Assembly (NCBI RefSeq): GCF_027596085.1
Contig: NC_072450.1
Span: 5,804,736 to 5,868,735 of the forward strand
Reading direction: 5' to 3'
Source of the DNA: Anoplopoma fimbria
Lineage: Eukaryota > Chordata > Actinopteri > Perciformes > Anoplopomatidae
Length of the DNA: 64,000 nt
Under the pieces are notes generated by a model. That model searched no databases, was not told where the DNA came from, and worked only from the letters and a program-made list of their open reading frames with translations. A program made the position numbers and the translations under genes. Below are positions 42,330 to 54,349 of this stretch, piece after piece (positions within the stretch are counted from its first letter, which is position 1; each line of letters starts with the position of its first letter).

Positions 42330-42865
42330 GTCTAAGGCACAGGAAACATTTGAAGACATACATTAAATGTGTCCTCTGCCCTCAAGTGTACCAGGTTCTC
42401 TGCCCTCCATACAGGACTTGACAAGAAAACGGGCAGGAAACATCTCTGCAGATCCATCACACCCGAGACACAACCAGTTCTAACTCCTCCCCTCTGGTAA
42501 GCGCTACAGAGCACTGTACGCCAAAACTACCAGACTCTCATGAACAATTAATCATTCATCCTCTTTATGGTACAAATCCATGTGCAGTAACCCTGTAACT
42601 TTAAATTCAAGTTGTTTCCATATTTATTCAAGCAGCCTTGCACTCTGCATATTTGCATTTTTATCTACACTTCATTGTCGTTGTTTTTTGTGTTTTTATG
42701 TTCATATATATACTTTTGCATTTTATATTTCTGTGTACAAAATAGTTAACGTTTATCCTTTTTTTCTTCTTGGACCTCCTTGATTTTTTGTTTATTTGTC
42801 TGTTTCTGTGTACCAGTGAGCGTAAGTAACCGGCTAATAAAGCTGATTCGGATTTTTCTATGAAT
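42330..42865 (+). mobile_element. 5'-truncated LINE (CR1/L2/Rex group), plus strand
   Basis: The C-terminal reverse transcriptase segment DPSHPRHNQF followed by LLPSGKRYRALYAKTTR can be read with one stop between, then an AT-rich 3' UTR ending AATAAAGCTGATTC. It is a dead copy. Confidence 0.55.
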
Positions 42866-45800
42866 TTTTGATTCTAATAAGGAGGCAAATCGCTAAAACA
42901 ATGGGAGCATGATGATAGAGAAACTATTTGTCAGTATCAGTCACACACACACACACACATGTTCCGTATGAATGTGTGTGTTCACTCAGCCGAGAGGTTG
43001 TGTTCTGCTTAGTAGAGAACAGAGAGCAACATGACGGTTGTGCAGTCGGCATTACAAAGTACATTGACTGTGTTGCATTATCCGAATAAGCCACAAGGAC
43101 AAATCTGGGCTTAATGAATGAAGAATGTATTTATAATCTTTATTTGCATAAGGCTTTACAGCAGAGCCAATCTCTAAACTGCATTGCAAACAAGGTTAAA
43201 AGGTATGCACTGATGGGGATTGCTTTAAAAAATCTTAAATAGGTTTGAAAAATGGAAAATGAATCGTTCAAAAGCACCAGGTGATACCAAGAGTGTGGTT
43301 TTTTTTGTCCAAGATAAGGACAAGGTCATGAGATCACTGAAGTTAATAAAACACAAATGCGTATCTAACCTGTCACCTCTGTGACTGTGTCAACATTGTA
43401 AAAACATAATGATCAGCAGCTGTGCAAATGTTTACTGATTATTATTGTGGGGCCCACAGTAATGTTGGACATGATAGTGGTAGCTGGACATGGACACCCC
43501 CATATTCTGATGTATTTATTATTTTTATTGTTTGCTGATTGATTTGTTGGTCACCAGCTGGCATGTGTTCACCTGCATTGGCAACTACAGTGATTAATGG
43601 GTGAATGTTGGGTTGCAGTGAGTGGAGCTCATTGGGGGTCCTTCGGGTGAGAAAAGAGAGCAACGTAACGCTTGCGTCAGGTGACCAAAGCCACCTGCAG
43701 GGTGCAGTCAGCGCTGAAGTGAATGTGTTTCTGTACTTTCAGTAAAACTATTATTTAAAAAACATATGCACGCCTGGAAGTCCCTTTTTGTCCGAGTGTG
43801 CAACATTATCCATATCAATACCAATCATATGAGATATGGCATCAAACTTAAAGCATGTCCAAATAACTTACCAGGAACAAATTCATACTTCGGTAAGTTT
43901 TCCTGTTCCTTGTTTCTCTGGTTTCAAAATATCTCGCCTACTTAAAAATGAAGCCTTCTTTAAATATTTGTTGGCTACTTTCCCGATTGAACTTTCCAAC
44001 CTAAATATAATAAAACTATCCTTACTACTGGTTTTGTTGGAACTGTGGAGAGGGGTATGCACACAATTCACATGTCGTGCATTTATGTCCAGTCTTGAGA
44101 TGATTTTCTGTTCAAGTTGTGAAGATAATGGAATCCAAGTGTCAACATTTTATTAATCCAGTAAATCAGATTTTTGGAACTCCCTCTGAACCCTATTAAG
44201 GGAGGCATTTAAATATTAATTTAGTATGATTAGAATCTGTGCTCATAAGTAAACAACAAAAACAATGGCTTAGCCTACAAACACATGAATAAATAAAGTG
44301 AAATAAAAGGTTCATGAGGTATGCCAAATGGAATTAATAACACATATAAGGAATCAAAGCTCCATCTTTGAGGTGAGATGGGAGAGAGTCAAACAAATAA
44401 TTCATGTGGAGTGGAGACACCTTTTAGCAACAGGATTAGCCCCCAGCTCCTCTCTAACAATTATTCTGGGGCAGAAAACACAGTGATAATGGCTTTTAAC
44501 CACACAGCCAAGATGACGTTTATAAACATTATATCCTAAATACAAGACAAAAAAAAAAGAAATATATAATCTAGAAACGTACAAACATAATAAAAAAAAT
44601 TGGGGTTTCTTTGGGTGCAAAAAATGATCTCGTCACACTTTACATTTGTTGCTCGAACTTAATGTCCACATGTCTCGTAAACTGAAATATGACTGAGGGA
44701 ATGTGTGATTTTCCGAAATATATATTATTTAAATTATTATTCCAGCATTACTAACAGGTCTGCATATAAATCTTCTTTTGGAATTTCAAAGCTCACACAA
44801 ATGTCAAATGCTTGATTTATTTGATTCAGAAAGAAATATACCTTATAATGTACCCTGTTTATAATCGGGTGTTTTTAGTATCTTGTTTGTGTGTTTGAGC
44901 ATGTGAACACCGTATCCCAGCGTTTTCCAAATGAAACGGGGTCCTATTGCACGGATGCACCTTATCCCGGTTATCGCCGCTGGTAACATGCGGAAGCGCA
45001 GTTACAGCCATCTGTCGCCATTGTTTGTGTCACGTCCACATGCTGCATTTTTTCATGGTCGAGTGGAGTGAGACTTAAACAGACCTGTTTCCTTTTGCAA
45101 CATGTAGCTCATAAGCTAAACACTTTTGCAAGATTCATGTAATGTCATTTTTGGTAATCTCAGGATATTGCTAAATAGTTCTAGGTAACGTTTAGCACAT
45201 AATCAGACCGTGTATGGCGCAACGATCCAGCAGGGACTGGCTGTTGGTGCAGGTTCTTGCAGGGAAGAGGTGATTGCTGGATGACAGACAGGTGTTGCTG
45301 ATCCCAGATGAAAGACAGGTGTGCAGAGACAGAGAGAAAGGGAGAAAGGGGAACCACCAGACAAACACACCAAGCACACACCACTCATGCTAAAAAATAC
45401 CCAAACAAACACATTCACACCCGGCAGGCAGGTGTCACGGAGGAGGGGTCGTAACAATAACTTATAACTCCTCGGGGATTTAAGATGATTGTACAACAAG
45501 AATTTACTTATAAATCTGTCCAACGAGATGTGGGATGATCCAGGTGTCAATTCCTTTGATTTTCAGCCAAAAGAGCACAGACCGCTTGTTGCTGTACACA
45601 GAATATGTCCACCATCTGCAAGGTGGAGTTACAGCATGTCGACCCAACATGAATGAGCTTTTGCTCAGGAATCTTCGAGGTCATTTAGTTTGACCTCCAA
45701 AAGGCTACCAAGGTTGCATGCAGCCTGACCAGACATGCTGAGCAGAGCAGGTGAGCGAGAGAGGAGCAAAATTGAGCAGATTTCTTTTTTTTAACAAATC

Positions 45801-47014
45801 GAAGCGTAATCCTAATCCCGAGCAGACATTTATTGAAAAAGTAAAGATAAAATATTTTCAATAATTCAACATGTTTTAATCCAACGAAATATCCTGCTTG
45901 TTAGCGTTTAACCTTTCAAAAACAGCATTTTCGTCTCGTTAAAAAAAGTTCAGAAGTCAAAGATTGTCACATGACTATCAACATCTGATGTGGTCTCAAA
46001 ATGGCTTTTAAATTTTTGTTTTACTAAAGGTATAGGTAAGGTTTTTTGAAAACAATATAAAATGCTTTAAAATGTTGTTGAAAAATCAAACAATTATACT
46101 AGAGGTTTTATATTTACATTTTAATTCTTTCATATTTTTTATTGTGATAAGACATTTTTCACTCTAGGGTCAAAACGTTTTCTACAGATGCTTCTTTCAG
46201 GCTTATTTGGCTGCATACTTTTGCCACTCGCCACTCTTCAACTATAAATCCTGCAGGTTGCTTCACTCCACTTTTATACAGATAAAGAGGCAACCCTTCT
46301 TTATTTTATACTTAATCTTTTTAAGTGACATGATTTACAAGGTTCAGCTCAGTTATAAATCTGCAGTGCCCCCGGGTTACTTTTTGACCCTTCAGTGGCC
46401 TCTGTTCGGCTGTCATGTAATGGAATACTGCCTAATACTACCAATATCCCCCTTTCGTGATTGGTAATTACCACTGGAAGGGAGATGCATTGAAAAGCTG
46501 AAAAACAGGTTTTCAAACAATGACGTCAGTGTGGAGAGGCCTGAGGGACATCACCGTTCTAAGACGAAACATGGACAACTCCCAAATCAAACAACGTCGT
46601 GGTAGCCATCTGTCAATCACAAGATAGCCAATCCCTGTTCTGTCGTGAAACAAGCGATTGAGACAATAAAATCCTGTGTACAATGTTTGCCTAGTTAACA
46701 AATCAAGTGATAAGTAGGGTCATTTTCTTATAAACTTCCATACAATCTAATACATTTTTTTTATTATTTGAGAAGCAACAAGGACTGACAGCTCCACTCT
46801 GATATTTTAATGGGATGAAATATATTTTAAGTGACAGATGTAATGGAAATTTACTGTGGGAAAGTTTCATGTGACCAGCGGACAGGTGCGGAGGAGAAAC
46901 AACTTGTTTTTCCCTCTTTTACCTTCATGCCTGCCTGATCATCAACTCCTTATCTTAGGCGACAGCAGATGTAACAAGATGTAGCGCGCTTATATAGCAG
47001 AGAGAGAGGTAAAA

Positions 47015-47330
47015 TCAAATAATATTTTATTCGCGGGGAAATTTACAGGATTACAGCAGCATGGAGATAGTGCAAACAAGAGTCATAGTAAAAAAACAAG
47101 TATTATAAATAAGTAATAAAAGTAATAAAAACAGGAAAGAATATTAAATAAGTAAAAGTAAAAAATCCACAATAACTATAAATATTGTATATACTGACAG
47201 AATAATTATAGTATTGCACAGTGTATTTATATTGCACAGATTTTTTGGTGTTTTGTGGTCTACTGGGATGGCAGACAGAGCTGGTTGTGAAGCCTCTGTG
47301 TGACTCTGTAAACCTCTGCCTCTTCTTGCA
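47015..47330 (-). mobile_element. LINE 3' remnant, minus strand
   Basis: AAACAAGTATTATAAATAAG and neighbouring AT-rich blocks are shared, in reverse orientation, with the 3' UTR of the 38.99 kb element. It is 5'-truncated and diverged. Confidence 0.45.
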
Positions 47331-47381
47331 AGAATAAAATACCACAAAGACACAATTATTATTATTTTTTTATATATATTC

Positions 47382-47387
47382 TTTATT
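47382..47387 (-). terminator. Possible poly(A) signal of the GT6 gene
   Basis: AATAAA on the minus strand about 0.5 kb after the GT6 stop. The choice among AT-rich candidates is uncertain. Confidence 0.35.
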
Positions 47388-47875
47388 TCAACACTCATTG
47401 AGAGTCATCTCGGGACGTTAACAGATACGATGCTAGGTGTGTAGCATGAAGCTACACTGTAAACATTAAGCTCAGTATTTTGCTACTTCCTCAATAACTG
47501 CCCAGGTGGTGGTAGATAGTAGTATAACTCAGAACTCAAGATCCAAAACATGATACATCATTTCTTTCAATATATATTTCTCAATAAATCTTTCAAAAAA
47601 TAAGAATTTACATGTACAATTGTTTTGCTTAAATACATTGAAGACTTATTTGAAACATAAAATAACGCAAAATTTGACACATATCTTGTCAGCATAATCC
47701 CCGTTAGACATTCTTGTACACAAAGACAATCATAAATATTTACATAAATTGGATTTTCAGAACAGGTAAAAAAACAAGTCTATTTCACAGTCCCACTTTT
47801 TATAGTAAGAATCCAACAAAGCTTTTAGTAAACAATCCTGCACTTTTCTCAAACTTATTCCATTGAGTGTTTCCC

Positions 47876-48569
47876 TTAGCTTGTCAACTGATTACGAAGT
47901 GTGTCATAATGTTTCGGGGCCCATATTAGGCGGGTGACGTTTATGTCACCTGATTCCGCGATAATCGGGTCCCAGCAGTACTCAGGGGAGAGCAGCCTGC
48001 TTGGTTTATGAAGCCAAAAGTACTTGTTAAGATGACTTTCATCATGCCACTTAGCCTCCACATTGTTTAGTTTGTCCTCCATGATACTCTGAAAGCAGTA
48101 ATCTGACAAATTCTTCACGTTTTCTAACAGGCCTCCAAAGACAGCAGCATGGTAGTAGTAATCTCCGGTTTTCATACATGCTTTGGATTTGGGGTTTCTG
48201 TCATAGGTGAAACTTTCCTTTGGACGTTTGTAAAACCACGCGTGTAGTACAGCCACAGAACCCCCCAGAGCCTCTGAGCCAAATCTTCCCTTAAACTCTT
48301 GATCTACGTCAAAGCAGAAGACATAATTGCAGTGGTGCCGAATCTCTGATTTTATGGCATGTGATATTGTTTTCATGCGCATCATGGAGATGTCCTGCCA
48401 CCTGGAGTGCTTTTCCACCTGGATAACCTTCATGCTTCGCTGAGGAGGAAGCTTGATGATCGGCACCTTATCTGGTAGATCCGTAAACACGTAATATGTC
48501 ACTTGTAATCCCAACATAAAATGTTTTTCAGCAGAGGTAAGGAAAGTCTCAAGGTAGGCATCCAAGTAA
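47876..48569 (-). CDS. GT6 gene last exon, catalytic domain
   Basis: Acceptor ttacctaag, stop TAA at 47878-47876; 694 bases, almost the same as ABO exon 7. It holds the DVD motif (48310-48302), the HAA donor triplet (48151-48143) and HDES with the catalytic Glu. Possible N-glycosylation sites are NLS and NVT. The open frame runs upstream past 48569, but that part lacks family similarity and is read as intron. Confidence 0.95.
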
Positions 48570-51500
48570 CTTAGGTAAAAACAGAGAGAAAAAGTATTAT
48601 GATGAGAAAAAAACAACAATAGAATTACCAGAATACACTTCATGTTTTTTTAATGTCATTATTCAGGCTGGTTTTATCCACCCTTCATACTCTTATCCAC
48701 CCTTCATACTCACACAAAAAAATATGCCATAATTCTTGGATATCACACAAAACCATTTTGTGGTGGATGTTATCCACATGATACTGAAAGAGTAAATATA
48801 AAGGCAGCAAAAGCCCACAGGGCATGTGGGAGTAGCGGTGAATTGGTCCAACAAACCCTGATCTTTCACCCAGGAGACCGCTGTTGGTTCCTCATGTGAA
48901 ACGAGAAGTCATTGATTTATTTGTTATGTAGCTTGCGTGCTTCAGTAATGGCACATCTGTAGTTATATTACACCAAACGAAAATCATTTCCTGAACCTAA
49001 CTTTTTATTTCGAAACCTAACTACGTTCTTTACCATTAAGACGGCAGCTATTATTTTGAAAAGACTGTATGCATGTAACAAGCCGATATTAACATGTGTT
49101 GCTGGCTTTAGAAGGAAAATGCACAAAAAATGAGGAAACATTCTTTGTAATATTTTATACAACAGCCAATACTTATAACTGATTAACTTCTTTGAACTTG
49201 AACTCAAGCTCAAAGTAGTTAATAAACAATGTTGTAAAAGCCTGGCCGGTCTCCGATCAGACTTGGAGTAAGTGTTCATGATACCAAATCTATTGGCAAA
49301 AAGATACCAGCTTCAAACAGACATTTAGGTGGGCTGTTATTTTCACGATCACAGGAGAAACAAACCTTCCAACAGCAAACACAGTGAGGGCCACAGATGC
49401 CTGGTTTTGGATGTACATTTGGTCGTAAAGCTCGGGGTCAAACATCCCATTCCAGATGATAGGAGCTTCCCAAGGTGTGCGTGTTTCAACCTGTGGTCTA
49501 GCCCTGAAATGGAAATTGAAAACAAAGATGTATGTTAAACAGCCATATGGGGAGAATATTTAAAACTGCTGCTTCTCACAAAGCAAACAGACTTCTCCTG
49601 ATCTTCTGATCTGTACTTCACCGGAACCTGGCTTGGAAGCCTATCTGGGGATAGTACCTTACAGCTGATGGGCCTCCGACTCCTCAGAGCAGAGCACCTA
49701 TCTCGGAAAACGAGGGGAGGCGGAACAACATAAATGAATTGTGGTGTGTAGATCCAGGATAACATACTCTCCTCACTTAACCATTTTCATTAATGCAATC
49801 TGTTTTTGTCACGATCTTGGTTTGACTTTAGTATGTTTCCTGTTTTATTTTGAAGTTCCTTGACTCTTGTATCTTGTGTTCACTTCACTTCCTGCTTTTG
49901 TATGTTTTCCCGTTTTTGTAATTGTCTGATTGAATCCACCTGTGATGCATTAGGCTTGTCAGCCTTGATCAGTTCCCTTGTGTTTCTCCCACCAATCAGC
50001 TTTCAGCCTGCCCTCATATCTGCCCACCTGTGTCTTGTTGTCTCATCAGTTTCTTGTGTATTTATAGTCCTGTCTTTTGTCTGCTAGTTGTTGGTTTGTC
50101 AGTTGTGCCTTCTGTGTGTGTGTCTTCTGTGTGTGTGTGTGTGTCTTCTGTGTGTGTCTTCTGTGTGTGTCTTCTGTGTGTGTCTTCTATGTGTGTCTTC
50201 TGTGTGTGTCTTCTGTGTGTGTCTTCTATGTGTCTTTAAATAGTCCTTGTTCCTGTTTCTTATCATTTTTACGTGTTGGATATTTTAGTTCCTACTTTTG
50301 TCATAACCTACATGTAAGTTTTGTTTTAGACTGCATTTGGGTCCATCTCCTGTTGCCTCTTTGCTAAAACCTTGACAGTGTTATTACCAGCGGGAGCTCC
50401 TTTATCCTGCTCAATGTTAACGTCCCACCTCAGGCCTTGTGTTGGTGAAACCTCACAGCTCCTGGCTGAGCAGATCATTTCCAGATCAGGTTATCTTGCT
50501 AGCACTATATTAACAATTAAAAATACATAAATACAAGCACCATAAACTTCAGGAAGTTTATGGTGCTTGTATTTAAATCGGTTCGACAGATTTCAAAATA
50601 ATGGCATCTTAAAGATGATATGTATTGATGTTATCACTTTACACCAATTATATAAGATAGTTAATCATTGAATTAATATATCGATCAGATTGATGTATAG
50701 ATAAACCCCTATCATAGGTGCAAACTCGTCACCTTTCGGCGAAATTTGCCGTTTTTGATCCAAAATAGGTCATTTGTGTGATTCGTGTAGATCTGCAATA
50801 AAACAAATTTTGGGGGGGGGGGGTCCTCCAAGTAATCTGCGAACGCAAGCTGTCATGAATCTATTATTTTTTTCAAGCTTGTTCGTTTGGCCAACCCATG
50901 TCATCCACCCGGTGATTTCCCGTGAACTGAACCAAATCACGAGATGCTGCGAAAACAGATCCCCGCGCATGCGTACAGGCAATCCGCTATCGGCCTTTCT
51001 AACAGAGTGTACATTACATGTTTGTTTTGTTTTGTGTGTTATTCAATACTGTATACAGACGTTTATTTAAATATTTGGTTTGTGTGTCTGTCAAGGGGAT
51101 GCTGGGTTGGGGTGGGGGGAGGCCACATGGGAAGGGAGTTATGTAGGAAGTATATCAAATGTTGATTCTGTGAGTTATCTATGTACAATTCCAATAAACA
51201 GAAGTTAGGGTTAGGGTTATAAACAGAAAAAGAACTGGCTTCATTTCTCATTTCCCTTTCCCTTGTTCGGAAAAGGATCAAAGACAAGTTAAAGGGGTTG
51301 TGAAAGTTGTGAACATTGAAGCATATGAATATATATATATATATATTTAAAAATATATATTCCCCGGGGAGCATGCCCCGGACCCCCCTAGGGGGTTCGG
51401 ATCCTTGTCACCTTTTTCATCCCTGATGAGTTTGCACCCCTGCCTATAATGTATCCTCTGACAAACAGGTGTCTGATGGAACTGCTTTTTATTTCTCTTT

Positions 51501-53447
51501 AATAGTTAGACAGTATTTCTCTTCAATGTTTTCTCAGTATTGTTTCATTATAGCCACTAATTTATTTACCTTGTAAAAAATGGACACTGCTTCCTCATGT
51601 CTACCTGTCATACCTGTCCATTTGTTTCCTGTTTGCAAATAATTTTCATTGCTCATTTTCATATTCACTTTCACAGTTGATTAAAAACGCTCCTTAAGTA
51701 AATTTGTGTTTCACCCACACGAACAGACAGAAACGTGTCCGGTTTCTCTTCTGTGACGTGTGTCTAACTCAAAGGGATTCCATAAAATGAACAACAGAAA
51801 ACTTCTGAGTATTAGGAACTTATTCCTGTTTGCTGTAAATGGAGCCGGGAGATGTTTTCCCTAAGGGCTTTCGTGCAATCTGCCCGGTTTTAGTGTCACA
51901 AAACCCATTCTTCCTTCTCATATCCGTGACCTTAATTTATGCTGTTCTCCTTCTTGTTTGTTCACTCATCGAGTCAACAACACTCAAACTGTGGGGCCTC
52001 AAAAAGTGAACAAACAATTCACTGGCTTTGTGGATGCATTTTGTATTTTCATTTAATCTTGTGAGATTACCTTTTCGACCTGTTTCATCACATGCAATTA
52101 AAAAAACAAACAATCTTTTGTGTTTTGTGGGTATATGCCCAATTATAGGATGCCTCAGAAATAATGACTTTCATTAAGTGTTGTTAGTGCATCGTGGCAA
52201 CACTAAATGACACATGGATTCATATCAATGAGGCTCAAATGAAGAAGGAAATCAAGCTGTGTTAAGTCTTTATGGTTTTGTCTTCTCAAATGTTATTTAA
52301 ATATATGTAAACATTAATGACAGATCTTGTTGTTGTGTAATTATAATTTTCAGAAAACTAAAGGGATCTCTTACCCAAAGTTAAGCACTTCGTCTAAATT
52401 GAGTCTTTGTCTCAGCATTCCTTCATTGGCCACCGGCAGGTAGTCCGAAGGGAAGATGTTCACTAAAAGTCTAACATTTAAAAATGACCATCATGAGACT
52501 GGTTAGGCAATCATTTTGAAATGCCTCTTGAAAATGAATCAAATAGGCTGGAATATGTGCTCATATAGGTCTTTAAGAGCATTAATTATGACTTTTTTAC
52601 TCACCTGGAATAGAAAGAAATGAAGCTGACAACGAGCACCAAAAGACATAAGTAGATTATGGTACTCCTTTCCTTCAGGCCACTGAAACAATGCAAAAGC
52701 AAACAATAAATAAAAAAACATAAAGTCTTGTGTGTGGAGATATTGCCCAGCTGTATGAGGGAGAAAGACTGAAGTTGCTGAAGAACATGATGAAAGTGAT
52801 GTTTTGTGATAAATTATGGTCATTGATAATGAAATATAGTTACCTTAAAACCCATGCAGTTTTTTTAAATCTTTTTTTATCCAAATTGCCGGTTAAAAGA
52901 CCCCCCAGTGGTATCATTTTGATGGATACAGCAAATTTAGAACTTAAATTAGAAACAATGTCCCCAGTAGCTATGAATAATCCACAGACCAGGAAGGGAA
53001 ACTGATCCTTCTCAGTATTTGAACTAAAAGCAAATTGAAAGATGAGAGACAGGATACCTCACAACTGCAAAAAGCTTCCGCCTCATTTTTTTCAGCAAAC
53101 AAACTCTTGCAGGAGGTGAAGCAATCTGTTGGAAGGTGGGTGAAATGGCACCTTGAAGAAAACATATACCCAGTCAACGCTGCAGTCAAACTGGATACAA
53201 CATTCTTAACCCACTGTCACTCTTAACCAATAGGAGTAAGTGTGATTGCATACGCAGCTGGAACTCAATTTCTTGGAAGTGCGTACAATTCACCTTGTTG
53301 TGATCTTTATTGATTTCTGAAGTAAAACACATGAACAATGTAGCTGTAACCTTAAATTAAAAGATATGTTACCTAGGGAGGACATTGCTGACTTACCTGC
53401 TTTTTAGGGTTGTTTTCAGGTATAAATCCACAACACTCCAAGAACAT
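47876..53447 (-). CDS. Glycosyltransferase family 6 (ABO/GGTA1 family), GalT-type active site
   Basis: GT6 enzymes are Golgi type II membrane proteins that add Gal or GalNAc in alpha-1,3 linkage to glycan acceptors. Exons on the minus strand: 53447-53397 (tentative), 52672-52605, 52470-52375, 49503-49366, 48569-47876. The model gives 348 residues, close to ABO (354). It has a cytoplasmic tail (1-19), one membrane helix (about 20-39), a stem, and a catalytic domain starting near TPWEAPIIW. Visible motifs are FTSAEKHF-like TSAEKHFMLGL, RWQDISMMRM, the DVD metal site (205-207), YYYHAAVFGG with donor triplet HAA (258-260), KWHDESHLNKYF with the catalytic Glu (295), and SPEYCWD. HAA and SPEYCWD resemble GGTA1 rather than human A or B transferase, so UDP-Gal is the likely donor. 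The 5' end is less certain than the catalytic part. Confidence 0.9.
49366..49503 (-). CDS. GT6 gene exon at the start of the catalytic domain
   Basis: Acceptor catttcag, donor gtttgt; 138 bases against 135 for ABO exon 6. It encodes ARPQVETRTPWEAPIIWNGM, then FDPELYDQMYIQNQASVALT and VFAVG. It matches the ABO segment ending in GLTVFAIKK. Confidence 0.92.
50110..50235 (+). repeat. TGTGTGTCTTC minisatellite
   Basis: Roughly eight imperfect copies of an 11-base TGTGTGTCTTC-type unit, in a GT6 intron. Confidence 0.85.
50529..50574. repeat. Perfect 22-bp inverted repeat with 2-base loop
   Basis: Arms 50529-50550 and 50553-50574 are exact reverse complements, separated by AG. It lies in a GT6 intron. 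Confidence 0.9.
50716..51442. mobile_element. hAT-like non-autonomous DNA transposon with 8-bp target duplication
   Basis: The ends are inverted repeats: AGGTGCAAACTCGTCACC on the left and, reversed, CAGGGGTGCAAACTCATCAG on the right. The flanks are CCTATCAT (50708-50715) and CCTATAAT (51443-51450), an 8-bp duplication with one mismatch, the size typical of hAT elements. No transposase is encoded. Confidence 0.75.
52375..52470 (-). CDS. GT6 gene stem-region exon
   Basis: Acceptor aatgttag, donor gtaaga. It encodes LLVNIFPSDYLPVANEGMLR, then QRLNLDEVLNF, and ends with two bases of Gly. Phases fit both neighbours. This is the variable stem between membrane helix and catalytic domain. Confidence 0.75.
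52605..52672 (-). CDS. GT6 gene membrane-anchor exon
   Basis: It encodes ERSTIIYLCLLVLVVSFISF then YS, a clear single membrane helix, and ends with two bases of an Arg codon at donor gtgagt. The start could instead be 52682 (acceptor gtttcag), which would need a different first exon with another phase. Confidence 0.75.
53397..53447 (-). CDS. GT6 gene candidate first coding exon
   Basis: ATG at 53447-53445, 17 codons beginning MFLECCGFIPENNPKKQ, then donor gtaagt. It is in phase 0 and joins in frame only if the next exon starts at 52672 (acceptor ctgaag), not at the better-looking tttcag ten bases upstream. Another, unseen first exon is possible. Confidence 0.45.
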
Positions 53448-53654
53448 CAACTGGAATAACGCCCCTCTGGACATTTGGTTTCAAATGGCTGGGTTGACTC
53501 TACTGCTGCAGAGATCTCCCTTCAGGTGTACTCTCTTGTATTAGGGAGGTGAAAAACAGGGAAGGGCTACTTTTGTAAGGTCACAGGTTGGAACTGTTAA
53601 AGAGGTAATGTCACAACACTCTCTACTCCCAAACCATTTTGAGTGAGTCATCCC

Positions 53655-53850
53655 CATAAAATAAGATAAGATAAGATAATAATGCACACAAGAGACATAG
53701 TAAAAGAAAGATAAGATAAAAATAAAAAATGAAATAAAAAAAACAAGTATTATAAATAAGCAATAAGAAACAGTAGAAAAACAACAATAACTGAAATATT
53801 ATATTTACAGACAGAAAAACTATTGTAACTATTATTGCATCAGTTCAATC
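53655..53850 (-). mobile_element. LINE 3' tail, minus strand
   Basis: The reverse complement matches 39620-39840 closely, including the (TTATC)n end and AATAATAACTGAAATATTATA-like blocks. It is a very short 5'-truncated copy of the same LINE family. Confidence 0.65.
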
Positions 53851-54349
53851 CAGCTCAAAAAATGAATTGTTGAAGTAATAACGCAGTTGTTTTGAGTTAG
53901 TTGTTTTGAGTTAACTTAATGGATGTGGAACTTAAGGTATTACTTATATAATTACAGTTTGTTTCATTAACTCAATTTAATTTATTTTATCACAGCAAAA
54001 TGTGAGCCCTGCATTTACGCTTAATGTGGCTTATGATTTTAGATTTCTTGTTTTGTTTAATTCAGTTAATAAATCACCATATTGTGCTCAAGTAGCCAAA
54101 CCTAAGATATTTCCCAAATTATTATTAAAGATCCTCCAAAGTGTGAAGAAATGATATGATTTTCTATCATTTCATTTTGTAGGCGTAAAATTTCAATAAA
54201 AAATAGCAGAAATTATTTTTATTTTCAAGCTTCTGAAATGTGAGAATGTGTTGCCTTTGTTTTCATTTTCTGATGTTTACTGCAATCGAGCCACCCTCAA
54301 TTTTTATAAAACATGACAGTCCCCTCATTGTTTTGTGGTATGTTTATGT

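Larger units (their letters stand above)
40468..47381. other. Intergenic region between the frey1-like and GT6 genes
   Basis: Contains a truncated LINE at 42.3-42.86 kb and a LINE tail at about 47.02-47.33 kb. The promoter of the frey1-like gene should lie just after 40467, but no clear element is seen. No gene is recognised. Confidence 0.7.
49504..52374 (-). other. Intron of the GT6 gene (2.9 kb)
   Basis: Holds a TGTGTCTTC-type minisatellite, a 22-bp hairpin at 50529-50574 and a hAT-like element at 50716-51442. The shorter intron 48570-49365 is AT-rich with nothing recognised; 52683-53396 is also plain. Confidence 0.75.

Noticed and set aside
48570..48643. Hydrophobic start MKCILVILLLFFSHH in frame with the GT6 last exon
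   Set aside because: It resembles a signal peptide, but the splice acceptor at 48571-48570 and the matching upstream GT6 exons show this is intron.
50110..50235. Regular short repeats that might suggest a CRISPR array
   Set aside because: Units are contiguous without unique spacers; it is a minisatellite in a vertebrate intron.
51204..51219. TTAGGG telomere-like repeats
   Set aside because: Only two to three units, within the hAT-like element; too short to mean an internal telomere.
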